This document shows positions 1 to 10,960 of a stretch of 50,000 nt of DNA, piece after piece; position 1 is the stretch's first letter, and every line of letters begins with the position of its first letter. This stretch comes from Symbiodinium natans (lineage: Eukaryota > Sar > Dinophyceae > Suessiales > Symbiodiniaceae): NCBI GenBank assembly GCA_905221605.1, contig CAJNDS010001335.1, forward strand, positions 326,001 to 376,000, written 5' to 3'. The translations under genes were made by a program, and so were the position numbers. A model generated the notes under the pieces. That model was not told the origin of the DNA. It did not search any database and was given only the letters and a program-made list of their open reading frames with translations.

Positions 1-474
1 AAACATACTGGGTTGGCCTTTAAACCCTTTGTATATAGGGCCCCTAATCAACCCAAATAAGGAACATATAAATATCTTAAAAGCCAACAAAGCGTAGGAT
101 CAATATTTCCTTGGCTTGTTGTTCACAAAAATTGAACCCAGTTGCTAAGGGGGCGACACGGGAATCCAAGTGGCCTGGTCGAAAGCTGCTGGGTTCAGCG
201 ACAGCCTGCAACGTGACACCCCTGAACCTTAAACCCTAAACCATAAGCCCTGAATCCTAAACCCTAAACCTTAAACCCTAATCCCTAACCTTAAACCCTG
301 AACCCTAAACCCTGAACCTAAAGCATCAGAAGCGTAGCGCTACAGGCAGGGCGGGGAGGGGAGGGGGGGTGGGGGTGTACAGGGCTCAGGGGTATGCAGT
401 GTTGTCGATTTTTCGTGTTTAGGCTTTCGGCTGCATTCTGAACTACGACAAGGCCTGGGTTCAGGAGGGTCTTA

Positions 475-686
475 GGTTTAGGGTTTGGGTTTAGGGTTTA
501 GGGTTTAGGGTTTAGGGTTTAGGGTTTAGGGTTTAGGGTTTAGGGTTTAGGGTTTAGGGTTTAGGGTTTAGGGTTTATGGGTTTAGGGGTTTAGGGTTTA
601 GGGTTTAGGGTTTAGGGTTTAGGGTTTAGGGTTTAGGGTTTAGGGTTTAGGGTTTAGGGTTTAGGGTTTAGGGTTTAGGGTTTGTC
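475..686 (+). repeat. TTTAGGG telomere-like array
   Basis: About 30 units, nearly pure, interrupted once near 575 by GGGTTTATGGGTTTAGGGG. Interstitial: non-telomeric sequence lies on both sides. Confidence 0.95.
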
Positions 687-1440
687 TTGGGGTTTAGGGT
701 ATGAAGTGTTGGGAAGCTGAGCCCTGAACCCTAAACCCTAAACCCCCCCAACCCAAGACCTTGACCTTTGGACGCCCCTGCTTTAGGGCTTTCCCCCTTC
801 TGTTCAAGCCAAGGAACAAGCATCTTTCAAACCTCGGAGGGGGTTCAGGGTTGAGGGTTCAGGGTTTAGGGCCGTTTAGGGTTTAGGGTTTAGGGTTTAG
901 GGTTTAGGGTTTAGGGTTCAGGGTTTAGGGTTTTAGGGTTCTGTTAGGGGCTCCAGGGTCGGATGTGCTCAGAGGAATGAGATCCAACAGAGAGAGTGCG
1001 CAGACGAAGAGGTTCTATGGTCCCCAAACAAAAAGGGGGTGCAGGGAGGGTAGGGTTTAGGGTCTCGGGGTTTCGGGTTTCGGGGTTTAGGGCTTAGGGC
1101 TTAGCTTAGGGAGCCTTAGGGAGGAGTGGGGAGGTTTTTTTGGGGAAACCTTGGGTCAAGTATCCCCCTTCAACCCCCTCCCTTAAGGACCCTATAAGGA
1201 GGTTTAGGGACTGCCGCTCTTAACCCAAAACCCAAAAAACCAAACCCTAGACCCTAGACCCTACACCCGGGCTAGAGCTACTAGAGCCGTCGTACTTCTG
1301 GGGGGGCGCAGGCTAGAGCAAGCTGCAGCAAGGAGCTGTTAGAAGGGGCCCAAAGCGTTTAGGGGTTCAGGGTTTAGGGACCCTAAACTCCACAGCCTAT
1401 AACCCCTAAACCGCCGACATCGTCTTTGGCTTGAGCTTGA

Positions 1441-1537
1441 GGCTAAATGCCCTAAACCCTACACAGTAAACCCTAAACCTTACACCCTAAACCCTAAACC
1501 CTAAACCCTAAACCCTAAACCCTAAACCCTAAACCCT
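1441..1537 (-). repeat. CCCTAAA array
   Basis: Degenerate at the left, then pure CCCTAAA; followed by the exon island at 1550 and a TTTAGGG array at 1640. Confidence 0.9.
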
Positions 1538-1549
1538 AACCCCCCTCTC

Positions 1550-1634
1550 CCCCCAAAGCCGGCCTCAGCTGCATCTCCGCGAGGGCCGTGCGCAAGGTTG
1601 CGAGCTGCAAGCGCTCCGAGGGAAGTACCTTGGA
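1550..1634 (-). CDS. putative exon island
   Basis: GC-rich island between CCCTAAA (left) and TTTAGGG (right). The minus strand has an open frame with a helical pattern (SERLQLATLRTALAEMQ). No family recognised; AAG|G-type acceptor possible at the 5' side. A + frame is also open (ARAVRKVASCKRSEG), so the strand is not certain. Confidence 0.4.
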
Positions 1635-2127
1635 GGGCTTAGGGTTTAGGGTTTAGGGTTTTAGGGTTTAGGGTTTAGGGTTTTAGGGTTCAGGGTTGAG
1701 GGATTCACGGGGTGACCAAACTGGGGCCTCCTCTTTGGGGCCCTTTGTATCAGGAATCCTGTATACCTAGAAGATCTCGCCGAGCAGGGCTATAAGGATT
1801 GCGAGATATTTGAGGGTTGTCTAAGACCAACTTAAGAATAGTCGGGGCGCGTTTCCCTTTAAGGATTCAAGAAGAAACTCCTCTTCTGGCCCGAAACACC
1901 TGAGAACCCCCAAACTACTCGGAGCTTGCTTCCTGGCCTTGGGGCATGTGAAGCGATTTATAGGGTTTAGTTCCTGGCCTTGGGGCATGTGAAGCGGTTT
2001 ATAGGGTTTAGGGTTTTTAGGGTTTTTAGGGTTTAGGGTTTAGGGCATGTAGGGCACAGGGCATTCCCAAAGCGCTCGCGCAAGAAAAAACTTGGAAAAC
2101 AAGAACCAGTCAGATCCAACGACACAA

Positions 2128-2238
2128 AAAAACACTTGGGATGTTCCCTCTTTTACTAACAGTCCTTAAGAGGGGTTAGAGTAGGGGGGCAATATGATCC
2201 CTAGTAAGGACTGTTAGAAAAAAGAGGGGAACAGCCAG
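2128..2238. repeat. family A hairpin element
   Basis: Imperfect palindrome: arms GGGATGTTCCCTC...ACTAACAGTCCTTA and TAAGGACTGTTAG...GAGGGGAAC. Same arms occur inside CobW introns 4, 9, 11 and 12. Confidence 0.85.
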
Positions 2239-2286
2239 CATAAAACCTCAAATAAGGAGCCGAAGCACACAATCCCCCTCAAAGCC

Positions 2287-2420
2287 GATCAAATGGGGGG
2301 GGTCTCCGAAGTTAGGGGTGCCTTGTTGGGGGTCCTTATTCCTACAAGGGAATCCTACAATTTGGTGGTCTATTTTAGGGGCCCCCTCTTTTCGTAAACC
2401 GCCAAGTAGAATTCCCTGAA
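2287..2420 (+). repeat. family D element
   Basis: GGTCTCCGAAGTTAGGGGTG, GGGTCCTTATT and AAGGGAATCCTAC. Similar order to the 41780 and 15045 copies. Confidence 0.72.
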
Positions 2421-2684
2421 GCAGGGGGGGGGGGGGGTCTAAGTTAGGCCGGTCAGGGTGGAGGCTAATACGACCAGGGTCTCCTGACACCGGTACCTTT
2501 TTCTCATAGAACCCTTTATGAATCAGGACCCCTGCAAAAGGGACCCTACTTTGGTACTTCCCCACCTGCTGTAGGGCTTATATGGGCCTTCGGATAGTCC
2601 AGGCTGTGTCAGGGGTGCATGCGTGTTCCCAACACTACACTCAGGTCCGTGCAACCTCTGATTTCCTAGACCCGAACCCTAAAC

Positions 2685-2775
2685 CCTAAACCCGAAACCC
2701 TAAACCCTAAACCCTAAACCCTAAACCCTAAACCCTAAACCCGAAACCCTAAACCCTAAACCCGAAACCCTAAAC
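2685..2775 (-). repeat. CCCTAAA array with CCCGAAA variants
   Basis: About 12 units, with the same C-to-G-type variant unit recurring, showing spread of a variant within the array. Confidence 0.9.
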
Positions 2776-3617
2776 AACCTGGCAGAACCTGCATTGCGCC
2801 CGTGCATCCAGCGGTGGCATTTGCAGCCCGGGTGCATCCCTTGGTAGCAGCTGGGCTGGGGATGTGAAAGAGAAGGGTTGCAAAATCTCAACCTGAGCCC
2901 TGCCTGCAACCCCCCCCCCCCAACTACCATGAAATGGGGAGGGGGGGGGGGGGGGTGGCTTATATACCCTACGCTTACGGTTAAAGGGTAGCTGGGGGGC
3001 GTGCTGGTATACCCCTATAAGCTTGAACCCTGTAAGCCTGTAAGTTTATGACCCCTAGAATTTCCCGGGCCGTCACCGCCCTGACCCTGGAACCATTGGT
3101 CATTCTCTTGAGGCTGCTGTATCCCTAAACCCTAAACCCTAAACCCTAAACCCTAAACCCTAAACCCCAAGGTCCGGTTGGGTTTTGGGGTTTTGAAAGA
3201 TTAGGAGGTTTAGGGGGGGTTTTCTGCCTTCAGGCAAGGCAGTTCTCACAAGAGTTGCCCTCGGGAATCAGTTGAAACTGATATCCAGACGCTACTCAAA
3301 AACCCTCTCAAGGCTGAGCGCGGGGTTTAGAGCTTCAAACGCCGCTTGATCGCTGCCTGGGTCAGATAACTCCTGCGGGTCACAGAAAACCCCGAACGCG
3401 CGCGAAGCGTGACCCCCCACGGGCAACTTCTCCTGTAAACCCTACAAACCCTATAAACCCTACAAAACCCAAATATCCTATAAGCCCTACAAACCCTATA
3501 AACCCTACAAACCCCAGAAAGCCCTTTAAGCCCAACTAACTGTACTAGCACAAGACGTAAGCCGGATCTGTATGACTCCTATAACCCCCCATAAAGCCCT
3601 ATGAGCTCTAGAAGGCC

Positions 3618-3678
3618 CCTAAACCCTAAACCCCAAACCCCAAACCCCAAACCCTAAACCCTAAACCCTAAACCCTAA
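3618..3678 (-). repeat. CCCTAAA / CCCCAAA array
   Basis: Mixed units to the left of the island at 3685-3772. Confidence 0.9.
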
Positions 3679-3684
3679 AGAGAA

Positions 3685-3772
3685 GTAAGCCGGAGACCAA
3701 GATGCGGTTCGAGGGTTCGGGCGCGTTGCGCCACGGACTTCAGCTGCGCCGCAAAGGACTTCGCGCGCCTGA
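3685..3772 (-). CDS. putative exon island
   Basis: GC-rich island between CCCTAAA and TTTAGGG arrays. Minus frame reads RAKSFAAQLKSVAQRARTLE after a possible CAG|GCG acceptor. A + strand frame (MRFEGSGALRHGLQLRRKG) is also open. Hypothetical; no family. Confidence 0.4.
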
Positions 3773-3792
3773 CAGGGTTGAGGGTTGAGGGT

Positions 3793-3862
3793 GGGGTTTA
3801 GGGTTTAGGGTTTAGGGTTTAGGGTTTAGGGTTTAGGGTTTAGGGTTTAGGGTTTAGGGTTG
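3793..3862 (+). repeat. TTTAGGG array
   Basis: Pure units to the right of the same island; the two arrays are complementary. Confidence 0.92.
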
Positions 3863-4478
3863 AGGGTGGGGTTTAGGAGGGGTGAGGGTGGTCTAGGTTG
3901 TAGAGTCTAGGATTTTGGTTGGTTGTGAGACACCAATGTGTCAACCCCTGGGCAAGGAGGGTCGAGGGTTTAGGGGGGGTTGGGGTTTGGGGTTTGGGGT
4001 CTAGACCTTGCTGGAAGAGGGCTTCGCCGTGCGCTCGCTATCAGCAACCCCAAACCCTAAATCCAAACACCCTCAAACCCCATACCCTGACCCTAAACCC
4101 TAGATCCTAGACCCCAGGGTGGTGTGTGTAACTCTCAATGGCCCCGCCAAAGAGCCCCACGCCTTCCCTCATGGGGTTGGGGGTTTTGGGGTTTAGAGTT
4201 TTGGGGGTTTAGGCCCTAAAACCCTGAAACCCTAGCAAAAACTCAACATTTTCGCTGAGTCTTACAGGAATTGTAGTACCCGGAAATTCTTCTCAAGTAT
4301 CCCCAAGTAAAACGCCAGAAATCCAACCGTAAACCCTAAAAGCCCTAAACCCCTTGCGGCCTGGCCAGATTCCTCGGGCTGTTGCGCAGGAGGTCGCCAG
4401 GAGCCAGGAGGCTGAGGCTCCAAATGTCTTCGACATTGGGGCCTCAGTGGTTTAGACACTATGGTTTTTTGTTGTTTC

Positions 4479-4512
4479 TTTTTTTTTTTTTTTTGGGGGG
4501 GGGGGGGGGGGT
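4479..4512 (+). repeat. T-tract followed by G-tract
   Basis: About T16 then about G17, with a second TnGn block at 4540-4572. The same T-then-G order occurs at 20586-20610 and 46147-46180. Confidence 0.92.
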
Positions 4513-4880
4513 TAGGGTTGACTTTTTAGGGTTTGGTTCTTTTTTTTTTTGTTTGCAGGGGGGGGGGGGGAAGTGGGAGGGGAGGGGGAAGGAAGCTTGC
4601 CTGGAAGAAGGGTTAGGGTAGTCCCTAAACTTCTACACCCTAAACCCTAAACCCCAAAATAACCCTAAACCCCAAACCCTAAACCCCAGACACTCTAAAC
4701 TGAACACGTTACCCTTGACCCTTAACCTTAGCTAGACCCGGGAGTAGCCTAGGAATAAAACCGGGTACCCTCTTTTGGTTGTAAGAGGCTTCCAAGGGAA
4801 CCCCAACCCTAAAAAACACCCTAAACCCTAAACCCTAAGCCCTAAACTCTAAACCCTGACCCCTAAACCCTGAACCCTAA

Positions 4881-4920
4881 AACAAAGGAAAAACAAAGGA
4901 AAAAAGGGCCTACTCCTAGT
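4881..4920. repeat. family F fragment
   Basis: ACAAAGGAAAAAAGGGCCTA then CTCCTAG, with ACAAAGGAAAA duplicated. Confidence 0.65.
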
Positions 4921-4934
4921 GAAGGAAGTGCGGG

Positions 4935-5018
4935 GAGATCTTTCGCCCGGGCACTCTGCGAGGAGGCGGACGCCTGAAACTCGATGGCCTGTATCTCGGC
5001 TTCGGCCTTCGCAAAGAC
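4935..5018 (-). CDS. putative exon island, coiled-coil-like
   Basis: 28 open codons rich in Ala/Glu/Gln/Ser: VFAKAEAEIQAIEFQAS and on to SARAKDL. Next to a TTTAGGG array at 5022. The alternating charged/alanine pattern is typical of a helical segment. No family recognised. Confidence 0.5.
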
Positions 5019-5109
5019 TTACAGGGTTTAGGGTTTAGGGTTTAGGGCTTAGGGCTTAGGGTTTAGGGTTTAAGGCTTTGGGTTCAGGGGTTTAGGGGTG
5101 TAGGGTTTA

Positions 5110-5370
5110 GGTAAAGGGGTTCAGGGTTTGATTTCCGTATGGTTCTACTATTATGTTGCTTACCCTTTTTCATGGTTATATGGTTGCGAGATTGCATGTG
5201 CAGACTTCTTATTGTTGTCTTCCTCCCATGCTTCTTCTGAAATGTGTATATCTTCCTCGACTTTATTTACACTATGGTACTCGTTTTATCTTGCACGAAT
5301 AGAACTTAGGATTTCAGCTCCTTGGCTAGTTCGTAAAGCGAGGAACAAAAATCTAAACCACCGATAGCGT
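5110..5370 (+). other. AT-richer unique segment, unassigned
   Basis: A 79-codon open frame (start MISVWFYYYVAYPFSWLYGC) with hydrophobic, aromatic-rich composition, unlike the GC-rich islands. No homology recognised. Base composition differs from the neighbours, so it may be foreign or organelle-like sequence, but this is only an impression. Confidence 0.3.
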
Positions 5371-5744
5371 GCGCTGGCAGACCCTCAAGCGACATAAATC
5401 ACACCCTAATACCCTAAACCCTAAACCCTAAACTCGGCCCTAAACCCTAAACCCTAAACCCCAGGCTTCACCCAACGGGGGCTCCCAAAATCCGAAGCCA
5501 AGGGCCCCAGACAGCCACTGCAATAAGAGCCAAGAACTCCAGAAGTTAGACCCGAATGAGGCATACTCGCCTACTCTCTTCTACGTGCCCCTAAACCCTA
5601 AACCCTAACCCTAAACCCTAAACCCTAAACCCGAAATCCTAAACCCTAACCCTAAAACCTAAACCCTAATGGCCCTCAGAGGTCCTCTCTGTGGGGGTGT
5701 TTACTTAGTTGGAGGCAAAACCCTAAACCCTACCAGCACCCCCC

Positions 5745-5960
5745 AACAACTACCCTTTAAGCATAACAGTAGCTCCTCTGAAAACCATACTAGTAGGGTA
5801 TACGAGTCCCCTCGATTAAAGGCCACCACCCCCCCCCCCCCCCCAACTACCCTTTAACCATAATAAATACTAGGGTATACAAGTCCCCTTTGTTCAAGGG
5901 TTGTTAGGGTTTAACCATAATCATAGTAGGGTATACAAGTCCCCTTTATTAAAGGGGTTG
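5745..5960. repeat. family E copies in tandem
   Basis: Three blocks each with CTACCCTTTAAxCATAA and TAGGGTATACAAGTCCCCT-like sequence separated by C-runs. Resembles a local triplication. Confidence 0.75.
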
Positions 5961-6002
5961 TTGGGGGAGGGGTGCAGGTAGACCCCAAACCCGAAAACTG
6001 CC

Positions 6003-6068
6003 TCGCCCACCATCAGCTCCAGCCTTTGCGCGCACCAGAGGATGCGACTGCATGGGGTCGATGTGGGC
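6003..6068 (-). CDS. putative exon island
   Basis: 22 open codons (IDPMQSHPLVRAKAGADGG) in a short GC-rich block between hairpin elements. Hypothetical. Confidence 0.35.
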
Positions 6069-6593
6069 ATTTTCCCCCCCAATAGATAGGGGGTACCCTC
6101 AACCCTAAACCCTATACCCCAAACCCCAAACCCTAAACCCTAAACCCTAAAACCCTTACTGTTTCCCTCACTACTCATGTGGCCGTCTGGTTCACCGCCT
6201 TTCAAACCCAAAACCCAAAACCGCAAACCCTAAAGTAGGGTCCAAGTGGTCGGGAAGCGGCCTTGGCATTCAGGGGTCCTCGAGGCTGGGGATCTGCAAA
6301 CAATCGTCGGAGATGTCGAAAACGCTGAGTTTTGGGGTCCATTTAGAGTTCTCTAAACGAGCGCCCTTGTGTGGGTACGTACCAAGACGCCTTATATTCT
6401 TTGGGGATATTACCTAAGAGGATACAAAAATGGACAACTTCCCAGATCTTCCAAAACCCCTTAATTAAGCAATATACCCTAACTTATGTTAAGGATCATT
6501 GTTATGAACTAGGGCATTTTCCTTAATTAAAGGGCTTTGGAAGATCAGGGTTTAGGGTTCAGGGTTTAGGGTGTAGGCTTTAGGGTTTAGGGT

Positions 6594-6725
6594 GAAGTCG
6601 ACCAGCAGACGCTTCAAACGCAGCGCAGGAGCTCGGCCAAAGATCGGCGCGAGGAGGGGGAGCCGAAGCCACCAGCGCCGAAGCCTACACGCCTTGAAAG
6701 TTGGGCGGCAGGTCTGCAATCTTGA
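6594..6725 (+). CDS. putative exon island, charged/proline-rich
   Basis: 43 codons then TGA: begins EVDQQTLQTQRRSSAKDRRE, continues with EPKPPAPKPTRLESWAAGL. Preceded by degenerate TTTAGGG and followed by CCCTAAA, the reverse of the usual polarity. The stop may be the true end or may lie beyond a donor. No family. Confidence 0.5.
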   Translation, partial: EVDQQTLQTQRRSSAKDRREEGEPKPPAPKPTRLESWAAGLQS

Positions 6726-7154
6726 AACCCTAAACCCTAAACCCTAAACCCTAAACCCCCAAATCCAACAGTTGGAGTCTTAAGATGGTGAATCTACCAG
6801 GCTCGTGGGGAGAGGATGTTGGGGTTTGATTTGGGTACAGTTCGGCTTCTGCTTGCAGACTCTTAGTATGTGCCCTTGACCGGGGACCCGAACCCTAAAC
6901 CCTAAACCCCTTAAGGAGGCCAGGGACTATATTTAGGGCCCGTCTAGCTACCCTTAGAGAATCAAGATGGCTGAGTGCGAAAATCCCCAAACCTGAAAAC
7001 CCTAAACAGATAGCACCCCAGCACAGGTGGAAGTACAACCCCACCGCAACTTCGAGCCTTGGCTTTGCAGGGTTGAGGGTTTAGGGTTTAGGGCTTAGGG
7101 TTCCCTAAGCCCTAAACCCTAAACCCCACACCCTAACCCTCAATCCTGAAAGGA

Positions 7155-7259
7155 CTAAGGCCCAAGGCGCGCGCTGCCAGGAGTGGATTGCACGCTGCGG
7201 GCCGTGGCCGGCGTGGCGGTAGACGCGCCCGGCGTCGCCACAACGGCATTAAGCTCATC
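7155..7259 (-). CDS. putative exon island, Ala/Thr/Pro-rich
   Basis: 34 codons then TAG, starting right after a CAG|GAT acceptor: DELNAVVATPGASTATPATA. Low-complexity Ala/Thr/Pro composition suggests a linker. No family. Confidence 0.48.
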   Translation of the reverse strand, partial: DELNAVVATPGASTATPATARSVQSTPGSARLGP

Positions 7260-7356
7260 CTGGGGAGGGGTGTTTTTTAGGGGTGAGGGTTTTGGGGGAG
7301 GGTGGGGGGAGTTTGGGATTTAACCACGGTTTAGGGCGGTTTAAGGGGGGGGGGGG

Positions 7357-7365
<9 letters not shown>

Positions 7366-7395
<30 letters not shown>
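7366..7395 (+). repeat. G homopolymer tract
   Basis: About 33 consecutive G from about 7363; length in the assembly may be unreliable. Other long G tracts: 2941-2955, 13748-13760, 16975-16989, 49203-49220. Confidence 0.9.
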
Positions 7396-7397
<2 letters not shown>

Positions 7398-8114
7398 GCC
7401 TTCACAACAAGGCATCGCGGTACGGAACAAACCAGGCGTTGAGTTAAGATCTTCAGCCTGAACAACCCTTAAAACCCTCAGAAAATGAGGAATTTAAGGC
7501 GGCCAACAAAAATTAGGAGTTGAAAGGTTGGGTACGGAAGACTGTGCTGCATGGGATTCTGGGTAATCTGGGGGGGGGGGGGGGGGGTCCCTTGTTGAAC
7601 TATCCCATATGGCCCATATGAGACTTTAAATTTACATTTTCTGAAGAGTTCTACGATACAGGAAAAGAATCTGTTGTTAAGTTCAATGCCGAGAAAAGAG
7701 TTCAGAGTTCTGCGCACAAAACTCCACAAGACTGGGTTGAAGGAAGATTCATCCAGGGTGCTTAGGGGTCGACGTTTCGGGTTTAGTACATTAAGATTTA
7801 GGGTTCCCCTGTACGCCCTCTTGCCTCATTGGGGTTCAGACGGGAAGCAAACCTCCAAAAACAGGGAAGCCGGAGCCCGCCGAGTTTCTCTAAACCCGGG
7901 TTTAGGGATTAGGGTTTAGGGTTTTTGGGCACTGTACCTTCAAATTGCAAACTGCAAGGACACTATAGAGCCAGGGTTTATACGTCGCACTGCTCTGGTG
8001 TGAGCCCTACACCCCCCAGAGATCTATAGGGTTCCCCGAAGGCTAAACCCTAAACCCTAAACCCCAAACCCCAAACCCCAAACCCCAAACCCTGAACCCT
8101 GAACCCTGAACCCT

Positions 8115-8201
8115 GAACCCACCCTGACCAGTGTCAGGCCAAGGGGCCGCAAACGCGCGCTTCGGCGTGGACGCATAAGGGGTTCTGTCAGACTTGACGG
8201 C
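8115..8201 (-). CDS. putative exon island
   Basis: 29 open codons directly after a CTTAG|GCC acceptor: AVKSDRTPYASTPKRAFAAP. Ends against CCCTGAA repeats. Hypothetical. Confidence 0.45.
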
Positions 8202-8521
8202 CTAAGAGTTGCAGGAGGCCCAAGGTGACCAAGGTCTAGGGTTTAGGGTTTAGGGTTTAGGGTTTAGGGTTGTTTCTTGTTATCCCTTTTCCATTTTCAT
8301 ATTTTTCCGAGGGGGGGGTTCCAAGATGTAAAGTAGGTCGCTGCCCAAGATGCAGAAACATAACGGCGGGGTGTAGGTAAGGTTGAGGCTTCTTTTGGTG
8401 TTCAGTGTCTCGATGGGTTTAGGGCTTAGGGTTTGGGGTTGTATAAGGGAGGGGGTTCATGGGGTTAGGTACCTATGAAAACTTCGGGAAGCTGTGGGAG
8501 TGGTGGGAGTAGTATTTAAAA

Positions 8522-8713
8522 CCTAAACCCTAAACCCTAAACCCTAAACCCTAAACCCTAAACCCTAAACCCTAAACCCTAAACCCTAAACCCTAAACCC
8601 TAAACCCTAACCCTAAACCCTAAATCCTAGGGAATCTTGGGTTCATGCTTAGGGTTTTAGGGTTTAGGGTTTAGGGTTTACGGTTTAGGGTTTAGGGTTT
8701 AGGGTTAGGGTTT
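8522..8713. repeat. opposed CCCTAAA and TTTAGGG arrays
   Basis: CCCTAAA units to about 8628, about 20 bp of spacer, then TTTAGGG units to 8713. Forms a large inverted repeat. Confidence 0.92.
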
Positions 8714-8780
8714 TCCCCGCGGATGGGGTACTATATACATACTACGGTGGAGACCCCGAAACGGGGATCCCAATTTTCGA

Positions 8781-8882
8781 GCAGCCCTCGTATGCAGCCA
8801 CAGAAGCCCGGATGTGCGAGCTGCCTCCCTGGCGGCTCCGGCCAGTAGGCAGCTGTGGCTGGCCGAAGTCCTGAGACCTTGA
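8781..8882 (+). CDS. putative exon island
   Basis: 33 codons then TGA: SPDVRAASLAAPASRQLWLA is the most protein-like part. A second + frame is open too (FEQPSYAATEARMCELPPW), so the frame is uncertain. Confidence 0.38.
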   Translation, partial: AALVCSHRSPDVRAASLAAPASRQLWLAEVLRP

Positions 8883-9290
8883 GGCTTGGGGTTTACACGG
8901 TTTAGGGTTTAGGCTTTGGGGGTTAGGGTTCCAGGGTTGCAGAGTTTAGGGTTCGAGGGTTCAAGAGTTAAGCCTCAAGCCTAAATCGCCCCCTCGAAAA
9001 ACCGCAAACACCAACAATCGAACCCCAAAATGCCAAACTCAGAACCACTGTTTAATTTGCAAAAGCTCTACAAGTTTAATTTTCCCCTTCGGAAAACATT
9101 AGAATATATATATATATATATTATAGAGAGAGAGAGAGCACCCAATAAGCACCGAAAATCCCTGAGTCGAGCAGCACGTCCACATGCGCAGCGTTTCGGG
9201 CCGCCCGAGGCCGCGGTGATGCGCCTATGAGGTCGAGATTGGTGACGAGCCGCTCCGAGACCGTCCTTGAGGGCGTCGTTTTGGAATCCT

Positions 9291-9402
9291 ACACCCTAAA
9301 CCCTACACCCTAAACCCTAACCCTACACCCTAAACCCTAAACCCTAACCCTACACCCTAAACCCTAAACCCTAAACCCTAAACCCTAAACCCTAAACCCG
9401 AA
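9291..9402 (-). repeat. CCCTAAA array with CCCTACA units
   Basis: About 15 units with several CCCTACA variants. Confidence 0.9.
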
Positions 9403-9617
9403 ACACTAAGCATGAGGACTCCTCAAGGCCATGATGGTTTGGAAGACCCAATCCTCTTCCTGGCACCCCCTGCTTTGGAGGTAAAGTTATGGGACTCCAG
9501 GTTTGTAGGCTTCTAGGGTTTGGGCTGCAGAGGCTTAGGAGTTTAGGGCCTTATAGAGCTGTAGATGATTTTGGGGTTAGTGTGGAGGGTTCCCTAAACC
9601 CTAAACCCTAAACCCCT

Positions 9618-9700
9618 GAACTTTGAGCTGGGTATTTGGAGCTACCCTAAACCCTAAACCGTAAGCCCCTAAACTTTGATCTGGGTATTTGGAGCTAGGA
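9618..9700 (+). repeat. local direct duplication
   Basis: Two copies of about 35 bp (both contain CTGGGTATTTGGAGCTA) about 47 bp apart, with CCCTAAACCCTAAACCG between them. Confidence 0.88.
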
Positions 9701-9779
9701 GCTGGCGCACCACAACGCGACGTGTGAGCTGCACCTGGGGCGAGGAGCCAGGGGTTCTCATCTCCAGCCCAAGCCCTAA
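9699..9779 (+). CDS. putative exon island
   Basis: Starts after CTAG|GAG: ELAHHNATCELHLGRGARGS, to a stop inside CCCTAA-like sequence. Lies just after the second copy of a local 47-bp duplication. Hypothetical. Confidence 0.38.
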   Translation, partial: ELAHHNATCELHLGRGARGSHLQPKP

Positions 9780-9802
9780 CTGTGGGTGGGCTTAGGGCTT
9801 AG

Positions 9803-9870
9803 GGCTTAAGGGCTTAAGGGCTTAAGGGCTTAAGGGCTTAAGGGCTTAAGGGCTTAAGGGCTTAAGGGCT
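9803..9870 (+). repeat. GGGCTTAA 8-mer array
   Basis: About eight copies of an octamer that looks like a mutated and lengthened telomere unit (GGGTTTA to GGGCTTAA), homogenised locally and flanked by GGGCTTA and GGGTTTA units. Confidence 0.9.
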
Positions 9871-10260
9871 TTGGGGCTTTATGGCTTTAGGGCTTTAGGT
9901 TTAGGGTTTAGGGCTTAGGGCTTAGGGCTAGGGTTTAGGTTTGGGGTTTAGGGTTCAGGGTTGAGGGTGCAGTGCAGTCACCCAACCATGCTGCAGGAGC
10001 ATTACACTTGTTCCTGCGAGTTACTGGGAGGTGAAGTCTGTCTCGGACACTGGCCCTACTCAAGGTTTAGGGTTTCGGGTGTTGGGTTTAGGGTTCAGGG
10101 TTCTTTCAACATGCTTTGAACCTCAAACGCTGTCGCCTCCGTCAAGTGGTTGGGGGATGATGCCTCTGACTGGACCTCAGCTCTATGGGACGTTACATGG
10201 TCTCGGAATGTGGTCCCATACCTTCTCCAGACCCAAGAGTAACTTGAAAGGCTCTTCTAA

Positions 10261-10312
10261 GGGAACCTAAACCCTAAACAAAGGGAATAAGGGCCTACTC
10301 TGGGGTCCTAGT
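10261..10312. repeat. family F element (same as CobW intron 1)
   Basis: GGGAACCTAAACCCTAAACA, AAGGGAATAAGGGCCTACTC and GGTCCTAG match the intron 1 core in order and spacing. Confidence 0.78.
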
Positions 10313-10497
10313 TACCCTAAACCCTAAACCCTAAACCCTAAACCCTAGACCCTATAGACCCTAAACCCTAAAGGTCTCTTGATATGGTCCCAGACCTTCT
10401 TCAGAGGGTACTGAGGAATGGGCCCTTTGGTGTTAGAGGGCATCTCAGGGTTCCACCAATTTGGAGCCCGCAATGGGGGTTTAGGTTGTAGGGCTCA

Positions 10498-10577
10498 GGG
10501 CTTAGGGCTTAGGGCTTAGGGTTTAGGGTTTAGGGTTTAGGGTTTAGGGTTTAGGGTTTAGGGTTTAGGGTTTAGGG
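10498..10577 (+). repeat. TTTAGGG array
   Basis: About 11 units, the first few as CTTAGGG. Confidence 0.92.
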
Positions 10578-10579
10578 AT

Positions 10580-10960
10580 ACAGCGTTGGACCATGTAACT
10601 ACCCTAAGCCGCTTCAATTTGGAGCGGATAGTTGAACCACTTTGCATTGCTCTTCCCTTCATGCCGATAGGCGCCAAGAACAACAAACCCCGAACCCCAT
10701 GACACCTGGAAACGAAATGCCCAAAGAAAATGAGAGCCCTCCATCCGAAAGACCTGAGACAGACTGGGAGCATCCAAATAGTAGATCCCCCTAAGGGTTC
10801 CTGAAAATGACCCAATCGTAATGCAGGGTACTATTTCAGGGGCTCTACTTTTTGGATCCTCCCAGCGGTCTGGGTAGATGAAGGCACCTCTGCCCTCAAT
10901 CCTCAACTCTAAACACTAAATGGTCGGAGCATCGCAAGACCTCAACTCACGTAGCCCCTA
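10580..10960 (-). other. unique segment, possibly coding, unrecognised
   Basis: Two overlapping minus-strand open frames of 85-100 codons with Trp/Phe/Gly-rich composition; neither resembles a known family. A CCTAAGGGTTCCTGAAAATG / CAGGGTACTATTTCAGGGGC inverted arrangement suggests another hairpin element near 10790-10850. Confidence 0.25.

Larger units (their letters stand above)
1700..2680. other. unassigned region with telomeric fragments and hairpins
   Basis: Contains a direct duplication of CTTGGGGCATGTGAAGCG (1938 and 1979), telomeric fragments, one family A and one family D element. No convincing coding frame. Confidence 0.4.

Noticed and set aside
475-686. Chromosome end
   Set aside because: The array is long and pure, but about 470 bp of mixed sequence precede it and equal arrays occur all along the window in both orientations. 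They are interstitial.
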